Origin: Corynebacterium breve
GTDB taxonomy: Bacteria > Actinomycetota > Actinomycetes > Mycobacteriales > Mycobacteriaceae
Reading direction: 5' to 3'
Assembly (NCBI RefSeq): GCF_030252165.1
Contig: NZ_CP126969.1
Coordinates: forward strand, 2,170,001-2,234,000
Length of the DNA: 64,000 nt
Shown: one piece after another, positions 27,724 to 37,224 of the stretch
Position numbering within the stretch: position 1 is the stretch's first letter
How the letters are laid out: each line of letters opens with the position of its first letter
Notes under the pieces: model-generated
Databases searched by the model: none
Told to the model about the DNA's origin: nothing
The model's input: only the letters and a program-made list of their open reading frames with translations
Made by a program: the position numbers and the translations under genes

Positions 27724-29579
27724 AGTGCGTTTTCCCAGCTACCGATACGACGCAACATCTGACGGTTCTTCCTCTGGGAACGGCCCAAACGCGACGACAT
27801 CTCTTCGAGAATGCGAATCGCGTCGGTGATGTGTGGGCCCTTGTTCAGCATCACGCACTCGGCACGCAGCGCGTAGCCCGCGTCAGTCATCTCGGCGCGG
27901 GATGGGAGGCCGGTCTTGGCTAGGTTTTCCAGAATCTGAGTCGCCATAATGACTGGCACGTGTGCAGCCTCAGCCATCTGCATGATCAAGCGAGGTACCT
28001 CGGCCATACGCGCGAAACCAAGCTCGACGGCAAGGTCGCCACGTGCAACCATGATGCCCAGTTTCGGATGACGCATGCCTTCCAGAAGGACACTTGCCAG
28101 CTGCTCGTACGCCGGGATCGTCTCAATCTTCAACACAATTCCCAGATTGCGAATTCTGTCGGCCTTCTCCGGAGCCTCATTGGCAATGCGCTCGAGGTTC
28201 TCCAGCACGTTTGCCACATCGGCGGCGGTGCGAATGAATGAGACGTTCGCAATATCCGCATTGTGCGCGACGAACTCAAACGCTGCGAGGTCCTCGTCGG
28301 TCAAACTTGGCAACGGAATGTCTGTGTCAGGCAGGTTAATGCCCTTGTAGGCCGCCAGGTTCACACCGTTCGCACCCGCGCGGGTTACCTCAAGTACCGC
28401 TTCGTCGTGCTCGCCATTTTTTCGCTTTTCGACGACCACCGCTGCGATGGAGCCATCGTCGAAAAGCACGTTGTGGCCAACTTCGAGTGCAGTCACTGCC
28501 TCGGGAGCGGTGCAGCCAATGGTCGTGGTCTGGCCTTCGATGACCTTCGCCGGTTCCTGCGAGGTTGTGAGCACCAGGCAATCGCCGGCGTGCAGACGAA
28601 TCCTGACCTCGATCGGCTCAACACCGGAAACGCGGGTGCGTTCCCAGTTGTGCTCCAACATCGTCGTGTTTGCAATGTAGGCGTTTTGATTCCCGTGTGC
28701 GATGACCAAGCCATCTTCGCGAACATCACGCACAGTGAAACGACGCTTCGAGTTCCGGTTATCGCGCAGGGAGATGACGGAGCCAACCTCGATATTTTCC
28801 AGCCAGGCAGGGTCTACCTGCAGGTTGACGCCTGGACGACCTGGTTCCTCTGGGGGAGTCGGCACCTCAGAACCGATCGCCGACAAATACAGCTTTGCCG
28901 GGCTGGTTACTTCGCCAGCGGCCGTGCGCGTCACGCGAGCACGGTTGACAGCTGGCCCCGGTTCGATTTCACCGGTGCGAACCTTTGGACCAGCAAGGTC
29001 CATCGCGACGCGAATCTCGCGGCCGACCGCGCTAGCGGCCTCGTGGACATTCGCAATCATGCGTTCCCAGGCCTCGAGGCCGTCATGTGCGCAGTTGATG
29101 CGCGCGAGTTCCATGCCGGCCTCAGCGAAGCCCTTCACCAGTTCGAAGTCATCTGCGGCTTCGGCAGGCAAGGTCACCATGATGCGCGAGTGAGTCTCCT
29201 CAGACGTTGGACCGAAGAGAGCATCCGCGTGCTCTTCAAGAATATCGTCGGCGCGCGCGAATGCATCTGAGATCGTCTTCGCCGGGTACGTCAGTTCGTT
29301 GCCAGCGTATGCATCCAACACGTTGTGCGCTGCTTCGAGACGAGCCAGAACGGCTGGCTCGGTCGTCGTCAAGCGGGTTGCGCCAACCGACGACAAACCT
29401 GCCTGCAGCTTGCGCAGCTCCTGGTTTCGCAAAGCGGTGTAATGCACCAGGTTGCGCGCGCCGTCCGCGTGGGTTTCGGCAACCTTGTCAATCGCTTCGG
29501 CCTGATGTTCCGCTTCTTTCTCTACGTTGGAAATCACGGTGTCGAGCTGAGTGATCAGCTCTTTAACGAACTCTTGCAT
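27720..29579 (-). CDS. pyk2: Pyruvate kinase-like protein, atypical (Pyk2 type)
   Basis: Protein of 619 residues with an unusual architecture. About 150 N-terminal residues are helical and unrelated to normal pyruvate kinase. The catalytic barrel follows: RIMVTLPAEAADDFELVKGF, ARINCAHDGLEAW, MDLAGPKVRTGEI, the loop IMVARGDLAVELGF and the signature-like QILENLAKTGLPSRAEMTDA. The usual C-terminal allosteric domain is absent. The length equals the second pyruvate kinase of C. glutamicum beside ldh. It would convert PEP to pyruvate; the extension may alter control. Confidence 0.85.
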   Translation of the reverse strand: MQEFVKELITQLDTVISNVEKEAEHQAEAIDKVAETHADGARNLVHYTALRNQELRKLQAGLSSVGATRLTTTEPAVLARLEAAHNVLDAYAGNELTYPAKTISDAFARADDILEEHADALFGPTSEETHSRIMVTLPAEAADDFELVKGFAEAGMELARINCAHDGLEAWERMIANVHEAASAVGREIRVAMDLAGPKVRTGEIEPGPAVNRARVTRTAAGEVTSPAKLYLSAIGSEVPTPPEEPGRPGVNLQVDPAWLENIEVGSVISLRDNRNSKRRFTVRDVREDGLVIAHGNQNAYIANTTMLEHNWERTRVSGVEPIEVRIRLHAGDCLVLTTSQEPAKVIEGQTTTIGCTAPEAVTALEVGHNVLFDDGSIAAVVVEKRKNGEHDEAVLEVTRAGANGVNLAAYKGINLPDTDIPLPSLTDEDLAAFEFVAHNADIANVSFIRTAADVANVLENLERIANEAPEKADRIRNLGIVLKIETIPAYEQLASVLLEGMRHPKLGIMVARGDLAVELGFARMAEVPRLIMQMAEAAHVPVIMATQILENLAKTGLPSRAEMTDAGYALRAECVMLNKGPHITDAIRILEEMSSRLGRSQRKNRQMLRRIGSWENAL

Positions 29580-29667
29580 TAGTCAATTCTCCTCGCACAC
29601 AGATGTGATCTCTATTGTGCATTGCTTTCCGAAAACTCGCAGACCGTAGCGAGCCACCACCTACCGG

Positions 29668-30612
29668 CTAAAAGTGCAGCTGCTGTACGGCGCGCAGCGT
29701 GTCGACGGAATGCGCGAACCGTTCCTTCTCGTGATCGTCGAGTTCCAGCTCGACCACCCGCCGGACTCCGGAACGGTCCAACACCGCAGGGGTACCGATA
29801 TAGATGTCTTCCTCGCCGTATTCGCCGTTAAGCAGCACTGAAACGGGCAAGGCCACTCCCTGGTTGTGGATAATGGCTCGGGTCATGCGCGCCAACCCCA
29901 TGCCGATGCCATACGACGTCGACCCCTTTGCGTCGATGATCTCGTACGCAGCATCGCGGGTCTCCTCAAAGATTTTCTCGATGCGCTGGGTAAAGCCGGC
30001 GTCTTTATCCATCTGGCGACGCATGGACACACCCGCGACGGTGCCGGATGAAACCACGGGCAGTTCCGAGTCGCCGTGCTCGCCGATGATGTAGGCGTGA
30101 ATCGACATGGGAGAAACACCCGCCAATTCGCCGAGCATAAAGCGGTAGCGTGCCGAGTCCAGAATCGTGCCCGAGCCGATGACTCGGCTGGCATCATAAC
30201 CTGAGTAGCGCCATACGCCGTAGGAGAGAATGTCTACGGGATTCGTTGCAACGAGGAAGATGCCGTCGAAGCCCGCAGCCATCGTTTTATCAACCACGTC
30301 CTTCATCACGGCAAGGTTCTTTTCCACCAGCTGCAGGCGCGTCTCGCCCGGCTTCTGCGGAATGCCAGCGCAAATTACGACAATCGTCGCGTCTTTGCAG
30401 TCCTCATACGTTCCCTCTGAAACCGTAGTGGCAGACGGCGCCCAAACCACACCGTGATTGAGGTCCATCACATGTCCGCGAGTTTTCTTCGCATTGATAT
30501 CGATGATCGCGAGATGATCGACAATTCCCTGATTGACCAATGCAAAGGCATACGCAACACCGACGTCGCCCGCACCGACGAGAACAACTTTATTTCCCAC
30601 AAGATTCTTCAT
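29668..30612 (-). CDS. ldh: L-lactate dehydrogenase
   Basis: NAD-dependent enzyme of 314 residues that reduces pyruvate to L-lactate. It has the Rossmann motif [18 protein letters not shown], the NAD-selective acid in [32 protein letters not shown], and the active-site His in [15 protein letters not shown]. It is in the neighbourhood pyk2-ldh typical of Corynebacterium. Divergent from the next gene across ~180 bp that must hold both promoters. Confidence 0.96.
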   Translation of the reverse strand: MKNLVGNKVVLVGAGDVGVAYAFALVNQGIVDHLAIIDINAKKTRGHVMDLNHGVVWAPSATTVSEGTYEDCKDATIVVICAGIPQKPGETRLQLVEKNLAVMKDVVDKTMAAGFDGIFLVATNPVDILSYGVWRYSGYDASRVIGSGTILDSARYRFMLGELAGVSPMSIHAYIIGEHGDSELPVVSSGTVAGVSMRRQMDKDAGFTQRIEKIFEETRDAAYEIIDAKGSTSYGIGMGLARMTRAIIHNQGVALPVSVLLNGEYGEEDIYIGTPAVLDRSGVRRVVELELDDHEKERFAHSVDTLRAVQQLHF

Positions 30613-30791
30613 GAATTGACGCTTCCTAGTTTGAAACTGGTTTTAGTCTGGCAAAAATTCTGAGCTGTGTGAGGCTGAATGGTTCGTCCGCCAAAATTAT
30701 TGCGCACTTCCTCAGGCCTCGCATGGTATGAAGACAACTTGCGTTGTTGTTATGTTTCCATGTCCTGCACCGCTGGCGCATTTCTGCCAAA

Positions 30792-32732
30792 ATGGCCCAC
30801 ATGAAGACTGGTCAACGCATCGCAATCACCGCGATGCGTTCGGCGTTGCAAGTCGCACAGTTCGGACTCGAGGTGTACGCAGACCTTACCCCTGGTGTTC
30901 GCATGCGTGGCCTGCGCAGACTGCCCCAAAACTTGGGCGCCGGCATTCTCGGTGCCGAAGTTGCCACGTGGTGGGCAATCTCGCCCTCGCTGCTGCCCCG
31001 CAAATGGTGGGTCACCGCGGCCAACGTCGCTATTTGTCAGGGTTTCGGCCATGCGGTAGGCACTGGCGTGCGCTTTCTTCTCCGCAAGATCCGTCGTACT
31101 ACGGGTCGCGGGCCAACGCTCAAGAATCTGCAGACTTTCAACGCTGTCGGCCACGTTGTCCTCGGAGTGGTCACCGGTGTCGTTGCCTTGCGTGCCCCGA
31201 CGCGACATCGCACCCAGGTGGAACTGGTGGAACTACCCCGCTACGTTAACTTCAACGGTCCATTCGTCGGGGCGGTCGTTGGAACCGCAGGTTACGGCGT
31301 GATCCTGCTGCTCGGCGAGGCGCTGCAAAATTGGATCGACCGCACGAATCACCAACTACGCCGCTGGCTCCCTCCGGTGATCAGCTGGCCAGCAGCGTTG
31401 ATTGCAGTGGGCACGGCGGTGTATTTCACCACCGACCGGATGCTCATTCGTCGCTGGTTGTCCAACGCATCCAAGAAGGCTGAGCTACTGAACCAGCAGG
31501 TTTTCCCCGGTGCGCGCCGGCCCCGTGAACCGGAACGCTCCGCCTCACGGGAATCTCTGGAGAGTTGGGACAATGTCGGCAGACAGGGCCGTGCCTTGCT
31601 TTCCGCCGGTCCTCGCAAGAGCGACATCCACATCGTCATCGGCGAAGAATCGACGGAACCGATCCGCATTTTCGCCGGGCGCATCGAAGGCCGCACCACC
31701 GAGGATCAGGTCAACCTCGTCCTCGCCGAAATGGAACGCACCGGCGCTTTTCGACGACCCGCCATCGCTATCATGACCAGTGCAGGGACCGGCTGGCTCA
31801 ACGATTTCTCCACCTCATCTTTCGAGTTCCTCACCCGTGGCAACTGCGCCATCGTCGGCATCCAGTACTCGTTCATGCCGTCGGCGTTGTCGTACGTCGT
31901 TGACCGCACCAGCCCCGTTGCAGCGTCGAAGGCGCTGATCAAAGCTGTGCGCGCGCGTATCGACGAGCTCCCCGAGGGCGACCGCCCCAAACTCTATGTC
32001 GCAGGTGAATCACTTGGCGCCTACGGTATTGCCGACTCATTCGCTACGTACGAGGAGCTCCTCGACATTGTCGACGGCGCAGTGTTCACTGGCGCTCCCG
32101 GTTTCACCCGCATGCACGCGCGGCTAACGCGTCGTCGCGAAGCAGGTTCGCCGGAACGCCTCCCGCTGATCGATGGCGGGCGCAACGTGCGATTCGTTGC
32201 CACGCCTGCGCACTTGCACTATGACTACGCCGGCGACTCCTACCGCCACCAGTGGAACTCCCCGCGCGTGATCTTTGCACAGCACGCCTCCGACCCCGTC
32301 GTGTGGTGGGACTGGGACCTCTTCCTGCGGGAACCCGACTGGCTGCGCGAGCCTGGATCTCGTGGCGTGCCCGCACCCGAAGCCCAACAGCTGGATGTCT
32401 TCCAAGGACTGCGCTGGGTGCCGTTCATCACCGGCTGGCAGGTCGGACTCGACCAAGTGAACTCACTGGATTTCCCTGGAGCCCACGGCCACGCATACCA
32501 CGACGAGACCATCGCGTACTGGGCTGCCGTTCTCGATATCGAGCTCACCCCGGCCCATGCCCGCCGGATCGCGCGCTGGATCCGGCGCGACATCAAACGT
32601 GTCCGCGACCAGAAATTGTTCAGGCCAAGACGCTACCGTCAAAACTCATTTTCGGCCCCATCTGTACAGGGGAACCCGCAACCGTCACATCATCCACCCG
32701 CAGCCACGTCATCTGGCACTGCTCGGACGTAA
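30792..32732 (+). CDS. Alpha/beta-hydrolase family membrane protein
   Basis: Protein of about 646 residues. The N-terminal third has several membrane segments (about residues 1-215), and the C-terminal half is an alpha/beta hydrolase with the nucleophile elbow YVAGESLGAYG and a late His in FPGAHGHAYHDETIAYW. This layout matches actinobacterial alpha/beta-hydrolase-9-type (DUF2319) proteins, of unknown substrate. The start is uncertain (ATG at 30792 or 30801). Its last 113 bp overlap the convergent PhoD gene; the natural end may be near the RWIRRDIKRVRD segment, making the tail an extension. Confidence 0.75.
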   Translation: MAHMKTGQRIAITAMRSALQVAQFGLEVYADLTPGVRMRGLRRLPQNLGAGILGAEVATWWAISPSLLPRKWWVTAANVAICQGFGHAVGTGVRFLLRKIRRTTGRGPTLKNLQTFNAVGHVVLGVVTGVVALRAPTRHRTQVELVELPRYVNFNGPFVGAVVGTAGYGVILLLGEALQNWIDRTNHQLRRWLPPVISWPAALIAVGTAVYFTTDRMLIRRWLSNASKKAELLNQQVFPGARRPREPERSASRESLESWDNVGRQGRALLSAGPRKSDIHIVIGEESTEPIRIFAGRIEGRTTEDQVNLVLAEMERTGAFRRPAIAIMTSAGTGWLNDFSTSSFEFLTRGNCAIVGIQYSFMPSALSYVVDRTSPVAASKALIKAVRARIDELPEGDRPKLYVAGESLGAYGIADSFATYEELLDIVDGAVFTGAPGFTRMHARLTRRREAGSPERLPLIDGGRNVRFVATPAHLHYDYAGDSYRHQWNSPRVIFAQHASDPVVWWDWDLFLREPDWLREPGSRGVPAPEAQQLDVFQGLRWVPFITGWQVGLDQVNSLDFPGAHGHAYHDETIAYWAAVLDIELTPAHARRIARWIRRDIKRVRDQKLFRPRRYRQNSFSAPSVQGNPQPSHHPPAATSSGTART

Positions 32733-34275
32733 TCTCAGCGATCGCGTAGCCGTGCGCATCCAGATCCACGTGCTTGATGTGCGGGTTGTGCGCGCGCACC
32801 ACACCTTCCGCTGTACGTGAAAGTGCTGAATCCGGTGGTGTCTGCAGGATGTCATCGATATTCGGCGCGCTTACCGACGAACACACCATCTCCGCAGCAA
32901 CCACCCGACCTTCGTGCTCAATCTGGTTCGCCCACTCCGAGTGGATATCTCCGGTGAGGAACATCGTTTTTCCGTCAAGGTTGGCCAGAAGCCGTTCGCG
33001 GTCAGCGACGTAGCCGTCCCACTGGTCCAAGTTCACCGGCGTACCCGCTAGATCAAGTCCGACCATCTCCGCCAGCGGTTTCGCCACCGAGTTTTCCAGG
33101 GGCTTCAGGTCCAGCGGTGCCATCATCACCGAAGTACCGATCAGATCCCATGTCGCACGTGACGTTTCCAGCCTGCCTTGGAGCCACTGAAACTGCTCAG
33201 AGCCCATGATCGTGCGTTTCTTATTCCCGGCGCGTGCCGGGTTAAAGAATCCCGGCTCGCTGCGGTACGAGCGGAGGTCGAGCATGTGGATATCGGCCAG
33301 CGTGCCAAAGCTCAAGCTGCGGTAAATATGGCCCCCACGCGACGGCGCAGTTCCACGAATCGGAAGCCATTCCAAGTAGGCCTGCATCGCTGCGTCTCGA
33401 CGACTGCCCCAATCGCCATCCGCCGTAGCGTGATTCTTGGAACCACCCTCCCAGGAATCGTCGGCGATCTCGTGATCGTCCCAGGTCACCACCCACGGAA
33501 GCGCGGCGTGTGCGTCTTGGAGCGCAGTGTCTCGTCGATAAGCGCCGTAGCGGGTGCGATAGTCGCTGAGCGTACGAATCTCGTGGCGCGGTGAGTGCGG
33601 GCGCACGACTCCGAATTTGCCGGCGTATTCGCCCGATGCGTACTCGTAAATGTAATCACCCATGTGCACGACAATGTCAAGTTCGTCATCCCAACCACGC
33701 TGTGCAATGTCCGAATAGGCCTGGAAATAGCCCGCTTCGTAATTGGCACAAGAGCAAACGGCGAGAGTCAGCTTCTCCGGAGTCGCATCCGCCGCGGGAG
33801 CGGTACGGGTTTTGCCGAGTCGGGATGTTTCGCCGAGCGCATGGAAGCGGTAGAAGTAGGTCGTGTCCGGTTCGAGCCCAAATGGATCAACGTTGACGGT
33901 GTGGTCGTGTTCCGCTGTGGTGACCGTGTGTCCCGCGCGGATAGTGCTGGTAAATTCCTGATCAAGGGCAATTTCCCAGGACACTTCCACCGGCTCGCCT
34001 AGGCCCGAACCCGGCACTGCTTCCGGCGTTGGCGTAATGCGCGTCCACAGCATAACCGTCGCTGGTAGTGGGTCGCCCGAAGCCACGCCATGCATGAAGG
34101 TACGGTGCTCGTGCGCGGCGTAGGCCTCCGGCTGGGAATGCGTCGCGTCGTTGGCACGGGCGGCACCGACCAGCTGAGCCGTGTTTTGCGAGGTAGGCAC
34201 CACAGCAGCTGCGCCGACGATCACCGAAGATCGCATAACGGCGCGACGCGTGAACTGTGTCTTTGCCTCTTGCAC
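32620..34275 (-). CDS. phoD: PhoD-type alkaline phosphatase, Tat-exported
   Basis: Secreted phosphodiesterase/phosphatase of 551 residues. The N-terminus has a twin-arginine signal (FTRRAVMRSSVIVGAAAVV). The PhoD N-terminal domain (FMHGVASGDPLPATVMLWTR) is followed by the metallophosphatase core: VHMGDYIYEYA, TWDDHEIADDSWEGG, MLDLRSYRS and FLTGDIHSEWANQIE supply Fe/Ca ligands. A GTG start is used. It likely scavenges phosphate or teichoic/phosphodiester substrates. Tandem TTACC/GTAACC-type repeats lie 50-77 bp upstream. Confidence 0.93.
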   Translation of the reverse strand: MQEAKTQFTRRAVMRSSVIVGAAAVVPTSQNTAQLVGAARANDATHSQPEAYAAHEHRTFMHGVASGDPLPATVMLWTRITPTPEAVPGSGLGEPVEVSWEIALDQEFTSTIRAGHTVTTAEHDHTVNVDPFGLEPDTTYFYRFHALGETSRLGKTRTAPAADATPEKLTLAVCSCANYEAGYFQAYSDIAQRGWDDELDIVVHMGDYIYEYASGEYAGKFGVVRPHSPRHEIRTLSDYRTRYGAYRRDTALQDAHAALPWVVTWDDHEIADDSWEGGSKNHATADGDWGSRRDAAMQAYLEWLPIRGTAPSRGGHIYRSLSFGTLADIHMLDLRSYRSEPGFFNPARAGNKKRTIMGSEQFQWLQGRLETSRATWDLIGTSVMMAPLDLKPLENSVAKPLAEMVGLDLAGTPVNLDQWDGYVADRERLLANLDGKTMFLTGDIHSEWANQIEHEGRVVAAEMVCSSVSAPNIDDILQTPPDSALSRTAEGVVRAHNPHIKHVDLDAHGYAIAEITSEQCQMTWLRVDDVTVAGSPVQMGPKMSFDGSVLA

Positions 34276-34324
34276 AACTGCATTGTGGCTCTAATCTGTC
34301 AATCTTGCCAGGCTTGTTAAGCAA

Positions 34325-34352
34325 TGTTCACGCAGGTAAACGATGGGTTACA
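34325..34352. promoter_or_regulatory. Tandem repeats upstream of phoD
   Basis: On the plus strand TGTTCAC, GGTAAAC and GGTTACA begin at 34325, 34335 and 34346, i.e. 10-11 bp apart. This spacing fits an OmpR/PhoB-family activator site, and a phosphate-starvation regulator is the obvious candidate for a PhoD gene. This is inference from spacing and context only. Confidence 0.4.
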
Positions 34353-35028
34353 GATAGATGGGGTTTCTGGTTTCGTCGTGGTTGCGCGTGCGGTCGTGTG
34401 CGTTGCACCTGCGTCTGGTTTTCACATGGAAAACCATGAACGGCGATCCTCACCTTTTCACGGGGGTTTCGGGATCGCGGACTTTCTGCCCTGTTCCTAT
34501 TTGGGAGCTAGGTATTGGCCACGAGTCTTCTTCTACAGAAGATGTTCTGGATCTAATTGTCCAGATTAGGCTGTTTGAGGATAGGGTGTTCGCGGAATGT
34601 ACACTCGCAGAATTAATTGAGCTCAATTGTTATAAAGACCTCTCTTCTCTTATTCTGTGATACACCAAATGGCATACCGTTGGAGTAATGGAATGGAATC
34701 CAGAGCAAAGACTACACCAGGAAACCGCCCCATTTTCTGACTACTTCGCCACGACAAGAATCCCTAATTTACAACTAGCCGAAGAACCGGATCATAACCG
34801 CTGGGGGTCCTCAAAGTTTTTTTGGGGGAAAGAAGAACACCCCGGGAACCGTGGGAAAACGATGAATAGATGATTCTCACATTGCAAAAAGAATAATGGC
34901 CTTACAGACGTCATCGATGGCAAGGTCTTTATTTTATTCACAAATTATCCCTTCAATGGTTTTCTTTCGCATAAAAGTGCAAGTTGCTATGCAACAGTGG
35001 CACCCGCTGCCGCATAGCAGCTTGCATT
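34353..35028. other. AT-rich intergenic stretch without convincing gene
   Basis: About 680 bp between the phoD promoter and the first IS element. Short frames exist (for example 34688-34873) but none has a ribosome site plus coherent protein character. An inverted repeat AAGTTGCTATGC / GCATAGCAGCTT at 34981-35023 (19-nt loop, one G.T pair) ends 5 bp before the IS terminal repeat. Confidence 0.5.
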
Positions 35029-35087
35029 GGGGTTACCCTCGAGGAGTGGACACCTGATGAGGATGGGCCACCGGCCCGTCAGGAAGG

Positions 35088-35393
35088 ATGTCTACCACCA
35101 TGAGCACGAGGAAGAAGTACACCCCGGAGTACCGGCAGGAAGCCGCCCGGCTGGTCATCGACACCGGTCGGCCGATCGCGGAAGTCGCCCGCGAGTTGAA
35201 CTTGGGCGCCACACTGCTGGGTCGGTGGGTAAAGAAGGAACGCGAACGCACCGGCGATGGTCCGGCAGCGGATCTGGATGCTGATGAGCGTGCTGAACTC
35301 GACCAGCTGCGCAAGGAAATCGCGGAGCTCAAGATGGACAATGAGTTTCTGGGAAAAGCAGCAGCGTTCTTCGCGTCGAAGCATCGAAAGTAG
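35088..35393 (+). CDS. IS3-family transposase OrfA
   Basis: DNA-binding subunit of 101 residues. The helix-turn-helix lies in EYRQEAARLVIDTGRPIAEV with LLGRWVKKERE, then a leucine-zipper-like acidic helix (LDQLRKEIAELKMDNEFLGK). Near its end GGGAAAAGC offers an A-rich slippery site. Slipping back one base continues in frame into OrfB, which would give the OrfAB transposase. Confidence 0.88.
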   Translation: MSTTMSTRKKYTPEYRQEAARLVIDTGRPIAEVARELNLGATLLGRWVKKERERTGDGPAADLDADERAELDQLRKEIAELKMDNEFLGKAAAFFASKHRK

Positions 35394-35404
35394 AGTGCTT
35401 CCAG

Positions 35405-36307
35405 TTGATGGGACAGGAGAAGGCGAACTACAGCATTGCCCGCATGGCCCGACTACTCAAGGTCTCCCGGTCCGGGTACTACAAGTGGGCCGGCCAGCAG
35501 GACAAGAAGGCTCGGGGTCTGGACCCGAAGGAGCTCTGGCAACGGGAACTCGACAAGAAGATTTTGAAGTTCTGGAACGACTCGGACCAGACCTACGGGG
35601 CACCGCGGATCACCATGGACCTGCACGACGACGGCATCATGGTGGACCGCAAGACCGTGGCCAAGGCGATGCGCCGGCTCGGGATCGAAGGGATCAGCCC
35701 CCGGTCCTGGGAGCCGGTGACCACTATCCCCGGAAAGCCCACGCATTCCATCCCTGACCGGGTCAAACGGCTCTTTGATACCGGTGAACTCAACCGGGTG
35801 TGGATGTCTGATATCACCTATCTGCGCACCGGTGAGGGCTGGTTGTACCTGTGTGCGGTGCGCGACGGTTGCTCGCGACGCGTGCTCGGATGGGCGATGG
35901 ATTCCACGCAGACCACCGACCTCGTAGAGCGTGCCCTGCGCATGGCCCACACTCTACGCGGGGACGTCCCCGAGGGCCTGGTGTTCCACGCAGACCGGGG
36001 AACCCAGTTCACCAGTGATCAGCTCTACCAGGTATGCCAGGAGATGGGGATCGATCAGTCGATGGGGCGCACGGGAGTCTGCTTCGATAACGCGATGGCC
36101 GAATCCTTCTGGTCAACGTTGAAGACCGAGTTCTACGACCGACGGAAGTGGAAGACCCGGGATGAGGCCCGCCAGGCCGTCGCCCGGTGGATCGAGATCT
36201 TCTACAACCGGCGGCGCCGGCACTCCTCGATCGGCAACCAACCCCCGGTCGACTTCGAGAACGCCTACCACCAGGCAGCGACCGCTGCCACGGAGAATGC
36301 AGCTTAA
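35405..36307 (+). CDS. IS3-family transposase OrfB (DDE integrase)
   Basis: Catalytic part of 300 residues. An N-terminal HTH_21-type segment (MARLLKVSRSGYYKWAGQQ) is followed by an rve integrase core with D in VWMSDITYLRTGEGWLYLC, D in VFHADRGTQFTSDQ and E in NAMAESFWSTLKTEFYDR. It ends WIEIFYNRRRRHSSIGNQPP, the usual IS3 tail. No inactivating mutation seen. Confidence 0.92.
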   Translation: MMGQEKANYSIARMARLLKVSRSGYYKWAGQQDKKARGLDPKELWQRELDKKILKFWNDSDQTYGAPRITMDLHDDGIMVDRKTVAKAMRRLGIEGISPRSWEPVTTIPGKPTHSIPDRVKRLFDTGELNRVWMSDITYLRTGEGWLYLCAVRDGCSRRVLGWAMDSTQTTDLVERALRMAHTLRGDVPEGLVFHADRGTQFTSDQLYQVCQEMGIDQSMGRTGVCFDNAMAESFWSTLKTEFYDRRKWKTRDEARQAVARWIEIFYNRRRRHSSIGNQPPVDFENAYHQAATAATENAA

Positions 36308-36357
36308 CTAACTGTCCACGATTTGCGGGCAACCCCATGCATTGAAGGGGCAGTATT

Positions 36358-36606
36358 ATGCGACGCTTGTCTGTGTTTGGATGCTTTTGTGGTCTAGGGC
36401 TAGCCAGTGGTGGTTCTGCAACCGGTTTCGTGGGTGGATTGCTGCCTGCTTGCACCTTAGGTGCCGAGTGTGGCTCGTTGTTTGTTGTCTATTTCGGCAA
36501 TTGTGTCAACCGCGGTTGCGGCCACACGTGGGACGAACGTCCCAAACCTTCTGACGCTAAAGCAGAAGGTGCAACGATTAATACAAGTACTGACTGGCCC
36601 CTGTAG
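36358..36606 (+). CDS. Small hypothetical protein, Cys-rich
   Basis: ORF of 82 residues with a good ribosome site (AAGGGG, 8-10 bp upstream). A hydrophobic Gly-rich N-terminus (FGCFCGLGLASGGSATGFVG) could be a membrane segment or signal. The C-terminal part has several cysteines (GNCVNRGCGHTWDERPK) in a zinc-ribbon-like spacing. No family recognised. It lies just outside the right end of the IS3 element. Confidence 0.4.
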   Translation: MRRLSVFGCFCGLGLASGGSATGFVGGLLPACTLGAECGSLFVVYFGNCVNRGCGHTWDERPKPSDAKAEGATINTSTDWPL

Positions 36607-36612
36607 GGGCGC

Positions 36613-36900
36613 ATGTGCTGCAACCACGTACCACTTACCTTCACCAAAAGGGTGTTAAACCCAGGCTCGCAAATCGGTAGTGGGTCTGCGAAAACCGGAC
36701 GATTCTCGTCCAAGGCTACTGCAGCTCGTTGGCCGAATAAGACAATGAGTGAACGCGTAGGGTCCGGGACTGCCAATAAACGCACCGTCGCCCGGTCCAC
36801 GACAACGGGACGGTTCGTGACTGAATGCTGGGAAAAGACCCTTGATAGACACTCAATGTCGAGGCACTTGGGTGGAGAGCTCTTCCCATTACGTTGTTAG
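36613..36900 (+). CDS. Small repeat protein with two GRF(V)-type motifs
   Basis: ORF of 95 residues. The central part holds two related units, SAKTGRFSSKATAARWPNKT and STTTGRFVTECWEK, a pattern common in short actinobacterial and plasmid/phage-borne hypothetical proteins of unknown function. The start is uncertain: the ATG at 36613 follows a GCCCCTGTAGGGGC hairpin, and later ATGs exist. A strong terminator directly after the stop supports that the frame is real. Confidence 0.5.
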   Translation: MCCNHVPLTFTKRVLNPGSQIGSGSAKTGRFSSKATAARWPNKTMSERVGSGTANKRTVARSTTTGRFVTECWEKTLDRHSMSRHLGGELFPLRC

Positions 36901-36926
36901 CAGTTCCACCCCAGGGCGCCGAAGAT

Positions 36927-36960
36927 ACATAGCCTGTCCACCCGATTGGGCGGGCTATGT
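36927..36960 (+). terminator. Terminator after the GRFV-repeat ORF
   Basis: Stem ACATAGCC / GGCTATGT with an inner CCACCC/GGGCGG pairing, followed by a T-rich stretch, 27 bp past the stop. Confidence 0.75.
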
Positions 36961-37224
36961 TTATGTCCGTTCCCGCCATCCGAAAGGACAGTGGAACTAG
37001 TCGCTGGCTTCGGTATGGCTTATTCCTGTCCCTGTCTGAAAATGATCCGGGGGGTGATGTCGCCGAAGACAGTGACATACTCAAACTGCTAATAGGAACC
37101 TGACCCGGCCCAGGCGGCATGAGGTCTCACAGTAATGTGGATGCCAGCGCAAGTATGTCCGACAACCCCAGCGATGAAACTTAAATAACCCAACTTCTAA
37201 TTCATCGCTAGGAGGCACACACCC

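Larger units (their letters stand above)
35029..36336 (+). mobile_element. IS3-family insertion sequence, apparently intact (1308 bp)
   Basis: Terminal inverted repeats of 24 bp with a few mismatches: 35029-35052 (GGGGTTACCC...GTGGACA) and 36313-36336 (complement reads GGGGTTGCCC...GTGGACA). Between them orfA and orfB lie in the -1 relation expected of IS3 elements. No clean target duplication is visible, although both flanks contain TGCATTG-like sequence. Confidence 0.88.
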
